Positions 42,653-53,717 of a DNA stretch of 64,000 bases are shown piece after piece; position 1 is the first letter of the stretch; each line of letters opens with the position of its first letter. Source of the stretch: Cladocopium goreaui (lineage: Eukaryota > Sar > Dinophyceae > Suessiales > Symbiodiniaceae); contig CAMXCT020003437.1 of the NCBI GenBank assembly GCA_947184155.2, positions 1-64,000 on the forward strand. The letters run 5' to 3'. A model generated the notes under the pieces. That model searched no databases. It was not told where the DNA came from and saw nothing but the letters and a program-made list of their open reading frames with translations. A program made the translations under genes and the position numbers.

Positions 42653-42808
42653 ATGAACCAACGTTTCCGTTGGGCGGTGTCCTGCGCATTCTTTAAGGCT
42701 TTGACTTTGACCAAAGTCCATGCTGGTGACAGCAAGGCTAAGAAGACAACTGCTGAGGCCTGGCGGGGATGCGTCAGGGGATCAAGTGGGGTTTGGGGTG
42801 GGTCATAA
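42653..42808 (+). CDS. Small ORF, 51 codons, hydrophobic start
   Basis: ATG to TAA reading MNQRFRWAVSCAFFKALTLT then KVHAGDSKAKKTTAEAW. The N-terminus resembles a signal peptide (basic, then hydrophobic) followed by a basic segment. Found only in unit 3. Could be a first exon (AGCAAG, AGGCCTGGCG|G) or chance. Confidence 0.35.
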   Translation: MNQRFRWAVSCAFFKALTLTKVHAGDSKAKKTTAEAWRGCVRGSSGVWGGS

Positions 42809-43004
42809 CCCCGTAATTAGTAATTGGGCCCTAAAATTCTATGTTTGGGTGGGATTCTATTCTTCTATTTTGTAGGGAGTTCCTATGAAGCATATTTGCT
42901 GGGCGATCGCGCTGATGAACCCCGCAAAAAAGAAGGGAAATAATCTTAACATGAATATTACAATAATTATTTCAACATCTTTGAACAGTGATACCATTGC
43001 CTTT

Positions 43005-43107
43005 TACCATCGCATCATGCCACACCTCTGCAAGGAATTCTTGATCGCCCACTTCCAGAATAAGGCTAAACTCCCAGCGAGCCGTGTTACCTGGGATATG
43101 AGCGCAG
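43005..43107 (+). CDS. Penultimate exon of the plus-strand type II gene (copy 3)
   Basis: HRIMPHLCKEFLIAHFQNKA then KLPASRVTWDMSAG, ending GCGCAG|GTAGAG. Intact here, broken by a stop in copy 2. The 5' boundary is not clear; the frame is open to about 42885. Confidence 0.5.
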
Positions 43108-43264
43108 GTAGAGTTGTTTGCCGGCTTAGGTCCTTACTGGGCACCAAACTTTGTGCCAAACTTGGTTGATTTGGTATGAATTGGTTGTCCATTTAATTGT
43201 TAACTTGAACTTGCACCATCAGAAATGCGGCTGACAAGCCCTTTCAATGGTTGATTTATGTCAG

Positions 43265-43496
43265 GCAGAATCCACCCGAAACCTAGGCGAGGAAACTATC
43301 ATCCAAATTGTCCGGACAATCATGTGACGGCCCTTCAAAAACAAACCCTACCAAGGGCAAATCTCTCCAACATTGTTTTTTGCCTGGCATTTCTGCCACA
43401 ACTTTCGTAGTTGAAACCGGCGGCAAACATGGGATAGGATGCTGGGTAGCAAACTATGGGAAAGACACTGTACATGATGTAGAACCACTGAAATGA
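43265..43496 (+). pseudogene. Terminal exon of the plus-strand type II gene (copy 3), frameshifted
   Basis: Compared with copy 2 (CATCCGAAGATATCCAAATT) it lacks ten bases (CATCCAAATT), which shifts the frame; the distal part (SGQSCDGPSKTNPTKGKSLQ to HDVEPLK) is otherwise well preserved to the TGA at 43496. Confidence 0.5.
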
Positions 43497-43701
43497 TTCT
43501 GTTTTCGGTTACACTTGTGTACAAAATCACGTGTCTAAGCGTGGACAGTTCAGTGCAGGCAGTTTGACCCACTGCAAGCTGCATGCAGCGCTACATTTTT
43601 TTTCCGTTGTGAACGGTGCTCCTCTATCTCCTCTGGAGATTCAGAAAAAACAAAGGGTAAACCACAGTGAAACTGCGATACACGGTTGATCCTTGCGAAT
43701 G

Positions 43702-43874
43702 TCAACTTGAGCCGTCCTTGCCCACTTTGTGCCTTTGGAGGACAGTGGCAATTTGTGCGGCGATTTCTATTTCCGATTTTTCCCGGCATTCCAGGAACAC
43801 AACGCTTGGCTTGAAGACACTCAGAATATATCCTTGAGCAAGGTACTCTTTGTCATACGCGTGACCAGGCCCAC
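43702..43874 (-). CDS. TIR-like domain exon C (gene 3)
   Basis: Intact; AYDKEYLAQGY at the start, stop at 43702. Confidence 0.6.
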
Positions 43875-44054
43875 CTGAACAACTCCCCAAACCCTGCAGC
43901 TAAAGTGATTCCACCCGCTGGTTCTGGGGATGCTCATGTTTTTCCAGAAAAAACTGTAACATGTAGTAATGGGTATCATCACTTCTATTAAACCAGGTGG
44001 TTGCAATACAAACTTCATTCAACACTCAGGCAGCTAGCTTTGACAAATACCAAC

Positions 44055-44139
44055 CTGGTGGCTCTGGCGGGTACGTGTCATCCACCCTCAGCGGCAAGAC
44101 TGTCACAAACTTCTCGTAATCCAGAGCAAACTTCAGCTC
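44055..44139 (-). CDS. TIR-like domain exon B (gene 3)
   Basis: Acceptor and donor as in gene 1, first-codon glutamate kept. Confidence 0.6.
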
Positions 44140-44351
44140 CTTACAGTGTTGCAGGGCTCCCAATATATTCTATTTAAAATAATGAGCAAGTCTCCAGTTC
44201 ATTAATGGGGGTGCCAATGTTAATAATTTAACACTATGGTGATCAGGATTTCTTGCGTTATGACTCTGTTGTGGAGGGAACCGCTATTTCGCAACCAAAA
44301 GATGGATGTTTAACAACCCAAACATGCAAAGTGTATATGAGAAATCCCGTC

Positions 44352-44677
44352 CTTGTGGGAGGAATAAGCAGAAGCAGTCATCTCGCCGTAGTGCTTGGTA
44401 CACACAGCAATCATGGTGCCGTTTTCTTTGTGCAGCCGCCCCAGGTATTTGGTGGTCAAATCCCCGAAGCTTTGGCCAGCATCTGCAGCCACCATGAGGA
44501 TATCATACTTTCGGGCGCAAAGAATCTGGAACACTTTGCGGGTTTTCCTTAGAGAGATGGCACTCAGGTAACATAAACTCAAGCTTTCCACAGGCGCCAA
44601 AACGGATGCCAAAACCAAACTGGGGAATACTGATCCCATGTACTTGCCATGTGATTGGAGGTTGACACAATAAGTAC
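44352..44677 (-). CDS. TIR-like domain exon A (gene 3)
   Basis: Starts after TTTCAG|GTACTTATTG, three bases longer than gene 1 at the 5' end, and ends CACAAG|GACGGG. Reads ILCARKYDILMVAADAGQSF. Confidence 0.5.
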
Positions 44678-44734
44678 CTGAAACATCCTGTATCTACAAG
44701 TTTTTCTGCAATATAAAAGAGAAGAAATAAAACT

Positions 44735-46036
44735 TCAAAATGGCACACCCCAGCTGAGCATCTGTTCAATTGGGCCTCCATCGAATCTGGCAGAAAACAT
44801 GGCCACCCGGGTGCCTTCCCCAGTTGGAATTGTGTCTCCTGGTCCTCCTTCTGCAATCTTTCCGTGTCCTGTAGCCTGGATGGACTTGGTTTCCTGCTTT
44901 TCAGACAGAAGTCTCAAAGCCTCATCCGCAGCCTCTTTCACCTTCCCTTTCCCGTGCCTCACAACAGGCTCCAATGTGGCAATCCCACCGGCCTTCAGGA
45001 TGGCCTCCTTGGCCTCACAATTGTTTGCGAGATTTCGCAAGGCCCTGGCAGCATGCCATTTGGCATCATCGCTGCCAGTCACCAGCAAAGCCACCAATGC
45101 CTCAGCTCCACCTTCTCTGCTGATGGCCACTCTATTCTCATCCGAAACGGCTGCCGCAGTTCCGAGCTGCTCGGCTGCTTTGGCCTTCAGCTCTTCGTTT
45201 CCAGATTCCAGCGTCCTGATCTCACTCCGAAGCTTCTCCGCGGAGACAATAGTGCTCGGCTTTGTCGCCGGATCGCTGCCAAGCTTGGTGCCGCCCTCTG
45301 CAGAGTCGGACTCGCGGGGAAAATGCTTCAGAGCTTCCTGCGCCGCCCGTCGGTGCCCCCGCATCTTGCCATCTTTGGCCATCTCCTGAAAAGCTTGGAC
45401 TCCGCCGGCTGCCATGATGGCTGCCCTGTTCTGGTCATTCGTTGCCAAGCTTCCCAAAGCAAGTGCAGCATATTCCTTGGCAGAATCGCTACCACTTGTG
45501 ATCAGAGTTACCAGCGGAGGAATGCCACCCGCAGCTGCGATGGCTGCCCTGTTCTGGTCATTCACTGTCAAGAGTGCCAAAGCGTATGCAGCCTTTTCCT
45601 TGGCAGAATCGCTGCCACTTGTGACCAGTGCTACCAGGGGAGGAATGCCACCAGCAGCTACGATGGCTGCCATGTTCTGGTCATTCGCTGCCAAGATTCG
45701 CAAAGCACGCGCACCATTTTCTTTGGCAAAATCGCTGCCACTTGTGACCAGTGCTACCAGCGGAGGAATGCCACCCGCAGCTGCGATGGCTGCCTTGTTC
45801 TGGTCATTCCTTGCCAAGTTTCTCAAGGCACCTGCAGCATAGCCCTTGGCAGAATCGCTACCACTCGTGATCAGAGCTACCAGCGGAGGAATGCCACCCG
45901 CAGCTGCGATGGCTGCCCTGTTCTGGTCATTCCATGCCAAGTTTGCCAAAATTTGCGCAGCCTCCTTCTTCTCACGATCACTGGCTTCTGGGTTTCCGAA
46001 CGATCGCACACGATTTTGGATCTCATCATCCATCAC
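44735..46036 (-). CDS. Armadillo-repeat protein, gene 3 (about 5 repeats)
   Basis: A 433-codon intact frame: MMDDEIQNRVRSFGNPEASD, five 41-residue repeats, the linker (ESDSAEGGTKLGSDPATKPS) and two diverged ARM units, ending SWGVPF. The repeats are more diverged from one another than in gene 2. The short array would give only a partial superhelix on its own. Confidence 0.8.
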   Translation of the reverse strand: MMDDEIQNRVRSFGNPEASDREKKEAAQILANLAWNDQNRAAIAAAGGIPPLVALITSGSDSAKGYAAGALRNLARNDQNKAAIAAAGGIPPLVALVTSGSDFAKENGARALRILAANDQNMAAIVAAGGIPPLVALVTSGSDSAKEKAAYALALLTVNDQNRAAIAAAGGIPPLVTLITSGSDSAKEYAALALGSLATNDQNRAAIMAAGGVQAFQEMAKDGKMRGHRRAAQEALKHFPRESDSAEGGTKLGSDPATKPSTIVSAEKLRSEIRTLESGNEELKAKAAEQLGTAAAVSDENRVAISREGGAEALVALLVTGSDDAKWHAARALRNLANNCEAKEAILKAGGIATLEPVVRHGKGKVKEAADEALRLLSEKQETKSIQATGHGKIAEGGPGDTIPTGEGTRVAMFSARFDGGPIEQMLSWGVPF

Positions 46037-46530
46037 TTGGGGTGCCCCTGGCTTGAGCCACTGAACTGCCCATCCCTAGCTGCTAGCTTCATGCAAGGTA
46101 TGTCAGCTGTTGAGACTTCTATATACTTTCGCAACCTGCCGAAGGTCAAGATTCCATGCGTCAGGTGGGAAAACTGTGGGAAAACTTTAGTAATTTAATT
46201 CACCCAGTTTTCGAAGCCAAGCCACCGAGCCAGTCGGGTCGCACCACACCGAAGTCAATGATGTGATTCTGCGCCGGGATCCAGGTCTAACATGGACCAT
46301 AGATATGGAGAACTCACCATGACTGTCGCTCACTTTTCCCAGGAAAATCATGGAAATGTTCCACACCTATGTGAGTGTTTAGCCCAGGGTAAGCATTAGA
46401 CATACCCTAGAGAATCTCCATGACTCATAGATTACCACTGGCTTCATTGTGGATGATCACCTTAGATTGTTAGGGGTAAAATAAGACATTTAACTCACAG
46501 GGATGGGTTATCATTGGGATATTAGGGGCG

Positions 46531-46564
<34 letters not shown>

Positions 46565-49055
46565 AGGTATATACAGTGGCTTTGTTTGGTATGATTGAAA
46601 CCGGAAGTAAAAGTTCGTTCAATCCGATGGGATCAGTCCCCTTACGGCGCCTCATATACATGTCTAAGATTGTCTAAGCATTTCTGGAGGGGTTCCGCTT
46701 ATTATTGCCAGGAACAACATCTTTTCCTGAAAATGTTCCCGGACCCAGTTCAATGAACTACTGTTGTTTCAAACTGGAAACAAACAATTTTGGGAATGAA
46801 ACCGCAAATATCCGCAAATCATCCGGAAACAATGACCAACAAGTTGCACTTTCACTAGCCAACTTTTACATTGTGGACCGTGTACAGGGGCAATCATCCA
46901 ATGTGCACTGGCCAAGTCGCATTATCCAAAACTATAAGACTGGACTTCTACGTGGTGTTGGTTGGCAGCAATCTGGATCGATCATGCCAAAATGACTGAA
47001 GCAAATGATGCCTTGAACTCAGGGGAATGATGAGTTATGTGGCCTGCGGCTACATGCAGGTATTCTAGATCTATTTCTGTGCCGGCACATTGTTCACTCA
47101 ATGGTTCTTCTAATTGGAGCGTTGGATCCTTGGAGCCCCCACTTAGTAAATGGTTAAGTGCAATCCATAAAAGGCTCATCATGTATATAGTAACCCCAAA
47201 AAAGATAGAACAGTAAACTATCATCATTTTAGTATCTTGTTTCCTACCTTTTTTTGGGGTTGCTGTGAATCAAGTACAGTATATATGTTTACCAACAAGT
47301 TTCAAAGTTCATCTGGTGCGGTGTCTAGCCCCCAGTAATCAAGCATGGCTTGGTGTAAAAAAACATTATTTAATTTCTAGGTGATTTTCCCAGGTATCAA
47401 CCTCACCAGAGGGTATCCCACAGAAAACCACCGCCCCTCCGAAGCGTGATCTCTAGAAAGCGTACCAACCGTCGGTGCCGTGCAGGAAGCACCACTGGAT
47501 TCGATGCCGTTGGAGGCGTTGGGGGTCAGCAACCTGGATTCGTTGGTGCTGCTGGTATCATACAGGACATGGATGTGTGTGAAAATGGGGTGTACACCCA
47601 AATAAGCTAGTTACCTTTATATAATATATACTTTAATGGGGAATATGACTATAGCAACCATTGGATTTTGGGGTACCCTATTTTCGGACTAACCCACATG
47701 GTGGATCTGATGAGCAAACATATGGCAAAATCGATGAAACTCTGGCCAAATCTGCCGTCCTCCAAGCGTGGTCTAATTGTCCCAGCGGGTAGCCACTCTG
47801 AGTAGTGAATTAGTATCAATCCCAACACGGATGCTTCATTAGTATAGTAACTCAGAGATCAACCAATGATTCATTGCACATGAGCAAATAATTACACAAA
47901 TTGCTACCCCAGAAACGAAAGGTAAATCCCATTAAACTAGTGATACATTGCGTCTACCTTTTTGGGGTAAAAAATTCTATAAAACTCTCCATCCCATCAC
48001 CATCATCCCCGCCCTTCGGCGACAACGTCGCACCTGCACCCTGCCAGCTGCCCCCGCAGCGTGCGATTCCCGGCCGCCAAGGCTATACCACTGGCGGCAG
48101 CAGTTGCTTCGTGGTGGCTGTGGTTGTTACAAGCCTCAAAACCTGGGTCAAATAACGGGCTCTCGTTGGACATGGGGCAAATCGGGATGTTTCGAAGGCA
48201 CAAACAAAATATACAAGGATTTGTGTAGAATAACTTGGATGAGTTGGGAAAATTCTACGGTTGAAAAATCTGTTGGTAGCCTGGATTTTAGGGCTACCAT
48301 GATGGTTTCCCGCAGGCTATCTCTTCACCACAAAAATGGTGACCTTTGCATCATCTAAACTGAACATGCAAATAAACGTATCCCCAAACCAAACCTATCC
48401 AAACATGCTGCCGGGAAGCATCCATGATATCCTGGAAATGAGGTCAAACAATCCAAGTTCTCCTCGCAACTCTTGGCGCAGGATGCCTCGTTGGCTTCCG
48501 CCAAGGGCTCGAAGACGGTCCAGAGCGTGCGGTCCTCGTGGCTTCTATCGCCATTTACGGCTGGTACCCTCATGGCAAATCCACCAGTTCTCATCTGTTA
48601 GATGCCATATCCAGGTCCATGTTCGATGTTGCTCCTATGAATGTCTAAAGTATTTCCCAAAGAGCCAAAGATATCAGATGTTTGCAACTGTGCTCAGAAA
48701 ATTTGGTAATTTTATCATACGATATCCCAATAATGCCCCACCCACTTTCCATCAAAGCGAATGCCACACACTGCACTTGGGGGTCGTGAACTTGCACCAC
48801 ATTTCTGGCATGTCATTGGGAATGGTTATAGGCTTTGGGTATACAACATCACTGGTTACTTCTATCCTTCCATAGTAAATCCCTTGTTAATGCTTGGGCC
48901 CACTTCAATTTAGTGATATTTCTTGTATGGTTCCCTTTATCCATGGAAAATTGGTAAGTCCCTAGTATATCCCATAGTTATCAATGATCCAATGGTAAAA
49001 TCCCTAGTAAATCCTTATATTTATCAGTTATCAATGATAAATGGAATAAATATAG
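46037..49055. other. Block F spacer, copy 3
   Basis: Islands corresponding to F2 (46982-47160), F3 (47407-47601), F4 (48003-48130) and F5 (48440-48594). A TA run lies at 46530-46555. Two extra short segments (48720-48790 and 48960-49030) are shared only with copy 5, suggesting they were lost from copies 1 and 2. Confidence 0.45.
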
Positions 49056-49239
49056 GCGGGAAATGGCTCCGAGTTGCAACCACTGAAGACGTCGACACCG
49101 GAACACCCAGGAAGAAGTCGTGCAATGTGATGCTGAGGTTGAAGTCCATCAGTCCCGGTGGCAAGCCTTGGTTGATGCTGATGGATGTTTTGTTGAATGG
49201 ATTTCACCAAGGATTGATTGTGAAGGCCAACGCTGGAAG
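49056..49239 (+). CDS. Block-A exon (copy 4)
   Basis: Intact, with VDTGTPRKKSCNVMLRLKS, donor GGAAG|GTGATAG; empty site for the large element. Confidence 0.5.
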
Positions 49240-49532
49240 GTGATAGTTACTGAGAAACCAACAACTCTCACAAAGGCGCACGGTGGACAAGAGACCAAGG
49301 CACTTCAGCCCAGCCCAACGTCAAGTGTGCACGGAAGACGGTTTCTGTTCAGGAGTCAGAAAAGACTACAGACCAAGTTCGGTCGTGGCCCCCATTGCAG
49401 TTGCAAACCCATAGGCCAGAAACCAACTACACAAATCAAACACACACCCTGTGTTTTTTTGACACCACTTATTAACAAAAACAATGTCCCACTGTTTTTA
49501 ATGTTACATCCCTTACTTCTCAAAACATTCCC

Positions 49533-49670
49533 ATGATATCAGCGGCAAATGCGCCCACCATCCAAGAAGCTGATGGTACTCCGTGGCAGGGTGGACCAGG
49601 CCAGAACTCTCTGGAAGCCAAGCCCCGAAAGGCTGAGCCGCGCTGGGAGCGTCTTCCTGGCGAAGCTTGA
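49533..49670 (+). CDS. Block-B terminal exon (copy 4)
   Basis: Identical in frame and length to the copy at 21015. Confidence 0.45.
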   Translation: MISAANAPTIQEADGTPWQGGPGQNSLEAKPRKAEPRWERLPGEA

Positions 49671-49814
49671 AAGAGACGGCTGAGTTTTCGATTCGATTCA
49701 CGTAATGGTTTAGAAATTAATTTGAACACCTTGATGACATGTATTGATGTGTACTTACATATTGGAATAATTACTCTATTAATTACTCGATTATGATTCA
49801 GCATGATCCCACAG

Positions 49815-49970
49815 GATTACAACCTCAAATTCCCAGCGCCAAGCGGCAAGGGCGAGAAGCGGATGAACTGCTCCGTGGCCGGCAGCGACGGCCGTGGCCA
49901 CGCGCGGGATCCGTTGCCTCGGCGCATGGACACGAGGACGTGGCGAAGCCATGGGAGATGTTGGGGAAAA
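49815..49970 (+). CDS. Block-C exon (copy 4)
   Basis: CCACAG|GATTAC acceptor; nearly identical to 11937-12090, including RDPLPRRMDTRTWR. Confidence 0.45.
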
Positions 49971-50335
49971 CATGGGAAAAAACATGGGAAATGGAACATA
50001 TATTTGCAGGAATCCGTTGGGTTTTATATCGCTAGATCCTATAATTATTAAAAAAAAAACGGTTGGTGTGTTAAAAACAAACTTCTTGAAGCTGTAAATG
50101 GTTTAACTTTCAGTAAAGAAGCGAGATTTGAGAAGTCGACAGAAAACTGTCTAATGTATGCCTTGATACCGTTTCTACTCCTTAGCTCAATGGCGCAAAC
50201 AAATGAAAACCCAATGAATCCACGCCATCCTCATGTCACTGTCAGTACCAGTACTCAACAATTCTATTTTCCGAGCTTTAACAATCAGTTGGCCACTCTC
50301 CATCCACAACAGCCCGCCAGTTCCACCACCGTCGC

Positions 50336-50430
50336 CTCGAGAGGCGAATCTCCGCGATCACCGCGCCCTTGTCGTCCTCCACGGCCTCAACTCCCGCTGC
50401 TGCCATAGCGCCCTGGTTGAAGGATACGTC
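50336..50430 (-). CDS. Block-D type I exon (copy 4)
   Basis: Same 95-nt exon as 12459-12553, with the single frame and GC donor preserved. Confidence 0.45.
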
Positions 50431-51489
50431 CTGAAGCGAGTTTGACCTGGACCCTCAACCCATAAAGATCATAAAGATGTGTGCAAAGTACCAAAAAGAT
50501 TGGGAGAACAAACCCGATGGATACTCGAAGGTTCCAGGTATATTGAGACATATTGAAACATTTCATGAATAGGTCAAACTGAGTTGATACCAAGCAATAA
50601 TTGAGCAATAAACAATAACTTACATCAAATAAATGAAGTAGACACTAGACCCAACAAAAACATACCAAGAACATCCAAGAACTAGAGGCAAAGGTAGTCT
50701 GCAATCCAGGGGGGCAATATGGGGCAACATACCCAGACTTTCTAGCCTTGATTTTTCAATGTTACTCTCCTCCAAACTAACATAGATGTGGAAAACCTAA
50801 CATTTTTTTGTCAATTTTCCTAGGATTTGTTCCACATCTACGTTAGTTTACCCCAGGGTAAGCATTTGCTCAGCATGTGCCACCACTGTTCCAAGGTTTC
50901 CCAAGGGCTGTCCATCTGCACCATATATTTCTGCTGCCAATAGTATTGGCAAAACTGGGTTCCTGCATTTGTTTTCTATGAACATCTCTAAAACATCATA
51001 AGCATCAGAAAGAAAATGGACCCATTAAATGCGAGCCCAGAAGCATAGCTCATCGCTTATAGGCTGGAGATGCCAACAAAGCAGAAGACCATCCTGACGT
51101 CCGCGAGAAGGTGAAAACATGGTGGGACGGCTGGGCGGGGGCAGCTGTGCTGGTGTTTTTAAGGTTAAAAAAAACGGTGGTTTGGTGACGGAAATCGTTC
51201 TGTTGGGTTGTTTTGGTATGTTTGTTGTTCGCTTAATGGTATATGATCCACTTACTGGCTGAAAATGCAGCTAGCAAATCATTCCATAACAAATGAATCG
51301 AAACACCAGCCAGATTGAGATCTCTAAGCATGGACAGTTCAGCGCAGGCAGTTTGACCCACTGCAAGCTGCATGCAGCGCTACATTTTTTTTCCGTTGTG
51401 AACGGTGCTCCTCTATCTCCTCTGGAGATTCAGAAAAAACAAAGGGTAACCACAGTGAACCTGCGATAAACGGTTGATCCTTGCGAATG
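50431..51489. other. Block-D type I sequence (copy 4)
   Basis: Aligns throughout with 12554-13615. No complete ORF; holds the decayed remnant of the type II terminal exon at about 50880-50960. Confidence 0.4.
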
Positions 51490-51662
51490 TCAACTTGAGC
51501 CGTCCTTGCCCACTTTGTGCCTTTGGAGGACAGTGGCAATTTGTGCGGCGATTTCTATTTCCGATTTTTCCCGGCATTCCAGGAACACAACGCTCGGCTT
51601 GAAGACACTCAAAATATATCCTTGAGCAAGGTACTCTTTGTCATACGCGTGACCAGGCCCAC
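51490..51662 (-). CDS. TIR-like domain exon C (gene 4)
   Basis: Intact, stop at 51490. Confidence 0.6.
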
Positions 51663-51840
51663 CTGAACAACCCCCCAAACCCTGCAGCTAAAGTGATTCA
51701 CCCGCTGGTTGTGGGGATGCTCATGCGTTTCTAGAAAAACTGTAACATGTAGTATTGGGTTTCATCACTTCTATTAAACCTGGTAGTTGCAATACAAGTT
51801 TCATTCAACACTCAGGCAGCTAGCTTTGACAAATACCAAC

Positions 51841-51925
51841 CTGGTGGCTCTGGCGGGTACGTGTCATCCACCCTCAGCGGCAACACTGTCACAAACTTCT
51901 CGTAATCCAGAGCAAACTTCAGCTC
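51841..51925 (-). CDS. TIR-like domain exon B (gene 4)
   Basis: Uses the GATAG|GAGCTG acceptor of gene 2, although the rest of the unit resembles gene 1, which suggests exchange between copies. One substitution changes the middle to VTVLPLRVDD. Confidence 0.6.
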
Positions 51926-52158
51926 CTATCGGTGTTACAGGGTTCCCAATATATTCTTTAAAAATAGTGAAGAGGTCCACAGTTCATTAATAGGGGTGCC
52001 AATGCTAATAATTTAGTACTATGCAGGTAACCCATGATTTTAAGGATCAGGATTTATTACATTATGACTGTGTTGTGGGGGCAGCCACTATTTCACAACC
52101 AAAAGATTGATGTTTAACAACCCAAACATGCAAAGTGTAAGGCGTAAGGAATCCTGTC

Positions 52159-52484
52159 CTTGTGGGAGGAATAAGCAGAAGCAGTCATCTCGCCGTAGTG
52201 CTTGGTACACACAGCAATCATGGTGCCATTTTCTTTGCGCAGCCGCCCCAGGTATTTGGTGGTCAAATCCCCGAAGCTTTGGCCAGCATCTGCAGTCACC
52301 ATCAGGATATCATACTTTCGGGCGCAAAGAATCTGGAACACTTTGCGGATTTTCCTTAGAGAGATGGCACTCAGGTAACATAAACTCAAGCTTTCCACAG
52401 GCGCCAAAACGGATGCCAAAACCAAACTGGGGAATACTGATCCCATGTACTTGCCATGTGATTGGAGGTTGACACAATAAGTAC
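52159..52484 (-). CDS. TIR-like domain exon A (gene 4)
   Basis: Donor CACAAG|GACAGG, start TTTCAG|GTACTTATTG. RLRKENGTMIAVCTKH near the end. Confidence 0.5.
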
Positions 52485-52541
52485 CTGAAACATCCTGTAA
52501 CTACAATTTGTTCTGCAATATAAAAGAGAAGAAATAAAACT

Positions 52542-53717
52542 TCAAAATGGCACACCCCAGCTGAGCATCTGTTCAATTGGGCCTCCATCGAATCTGGTAG
52601 AAAACATGGCCACCCGAGTGCCTTCCCCAGTTGGAATTGTGTCTCCTGGTCCTCCTTCTGCAATCTTTCCGTGTCCTGTAGCCTGGATGGACTTGGTTTC
52701 CTGCTTTTGAGACAGAAGTTTCAAAGCCTCATCCGCAGCCTCTTTTACCTTCCCTTTCCCGTGCCTCACAACAGGCTCCAATGTGGCAATCCCACCGGCC
52801 TTCAAGATGACCTCCTTGGCCTCACAATTGTTTGCGAGATTTCGCAAGGCCCTGGCAGCATGCCATTTGGCATCATCGCTGCCAGTCACCAGTAAAGCCA
52901 CCAATGCCTCAGCTCCACCTTCTCTGCTGATGGCGACTCTGTTCTCATCCGAAACGGCTGCCCAAGTTCCGAGCTTCTCAGCTGCTTTGGCCTTCAGCTC
53001 TTCGTTTCCAGATTCCAGCGTCCTCATCTCACCCCGAAGCTTCTCCGCGGAGACAGTAGTGCTCGGCTTTGTCGCCGGATCGCTGCCAAGCTTGGTGCCG
53101 CCCTCTGCAGAGCCGGACTCGCGGGGAAAATGCTTCAGAGCTTCCTGCGCCATCTGTCGGTGCACCAGCACCTTGCCATCTTTGGCCATCTCCTGAATTG
53201 CTTGGACTCTGCCAGCTGCCATGATGGCTGCCCTGTTCTCGTCATTCCTTGCCAAGTTTCCCAAAGCATGTGCAGCATGTCCCTTGGCAGAATCGCTGCC
53301 ACTTGTGACCAGAGCTGCCAGCGAAGGAATGCCACCCGCAGCTGCGATGGCTGCCTTGCTCTGGTCATTCGTTGCCAAGTTTGCCAAAGCACGTGCAGCA
53401 CATTGCTTCGCAAAATCGCTGCCACTTGTGACTAGGGCTACCAGCGGAGGAATGCCACCCACAGCTGTGATGGCTGCCTTGTTCTGGTCATTCACTGCCA
53501 AGTTTCCCAAAGCACGTGCAGCATCTTGCTTCGCAGAATCGCTGCCACTTGTGACCAGGGCTACCAGCGGAGGAATGCCACTCGCAGCTGCGATGGCTGC
53601 TTTGTTCTGGACATCCATTGCCAAGTTTGCCAAAATTTTCGCAGCTTCCTTCTTCTCACCATCACTGGCTTCTGGGTTTCTCAACGATTGCAAACGATTT
53701 TGGATCTCATCATCCAT
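52542..53717 (-). CDS. Armadillo-repeat protein, gene 4 (about 4 repeats)
   Basis: A 391-codon intact frame beginning MDDEIQNRLQSLRNPEASDG. Four 41-residue repeats with more substitutions than elsewhere (TNDQSKAAI, RNDENRAAI, SLAALVTSG), the linker, two diverged ARM units and SWGVPF. Leader and 5' flank resemble gene 1. Confidence 0.8.
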   Translation of the reverse strand: MDDEIQNRLQSLRNPEASDGEKKEAAKILANLAMDVQNKAAIAAASGIPPLVALVTSGSDSAKQDAARALGNLAVNDQNKAAITAVGGIPPLVALVTSGSDFAKQCAARALANLATNDQSKAAIAAAGGIPSLAALVTSGSDSAKGHAAHALGNLARNDENRAAIMAAGRVQAIQEMAKDGKVLVHRQMAQEALKHFPRESGSAEGGTKLGSDPATKPSTTVSAEKLRGEMRTLESGNEELKAKAAEKLGTWAAVSDENRVAISREGGAEALVALLVTGSDDAKWHAARALRNLANNCEAKEVILKAGGIATLEPVVRHGKGKVKEAADEALKLLSQKQETKSIQATGHGKIAEGGPGDTIPTGEGTRVAMFSTRFDGGPIEQMLSWGVPF

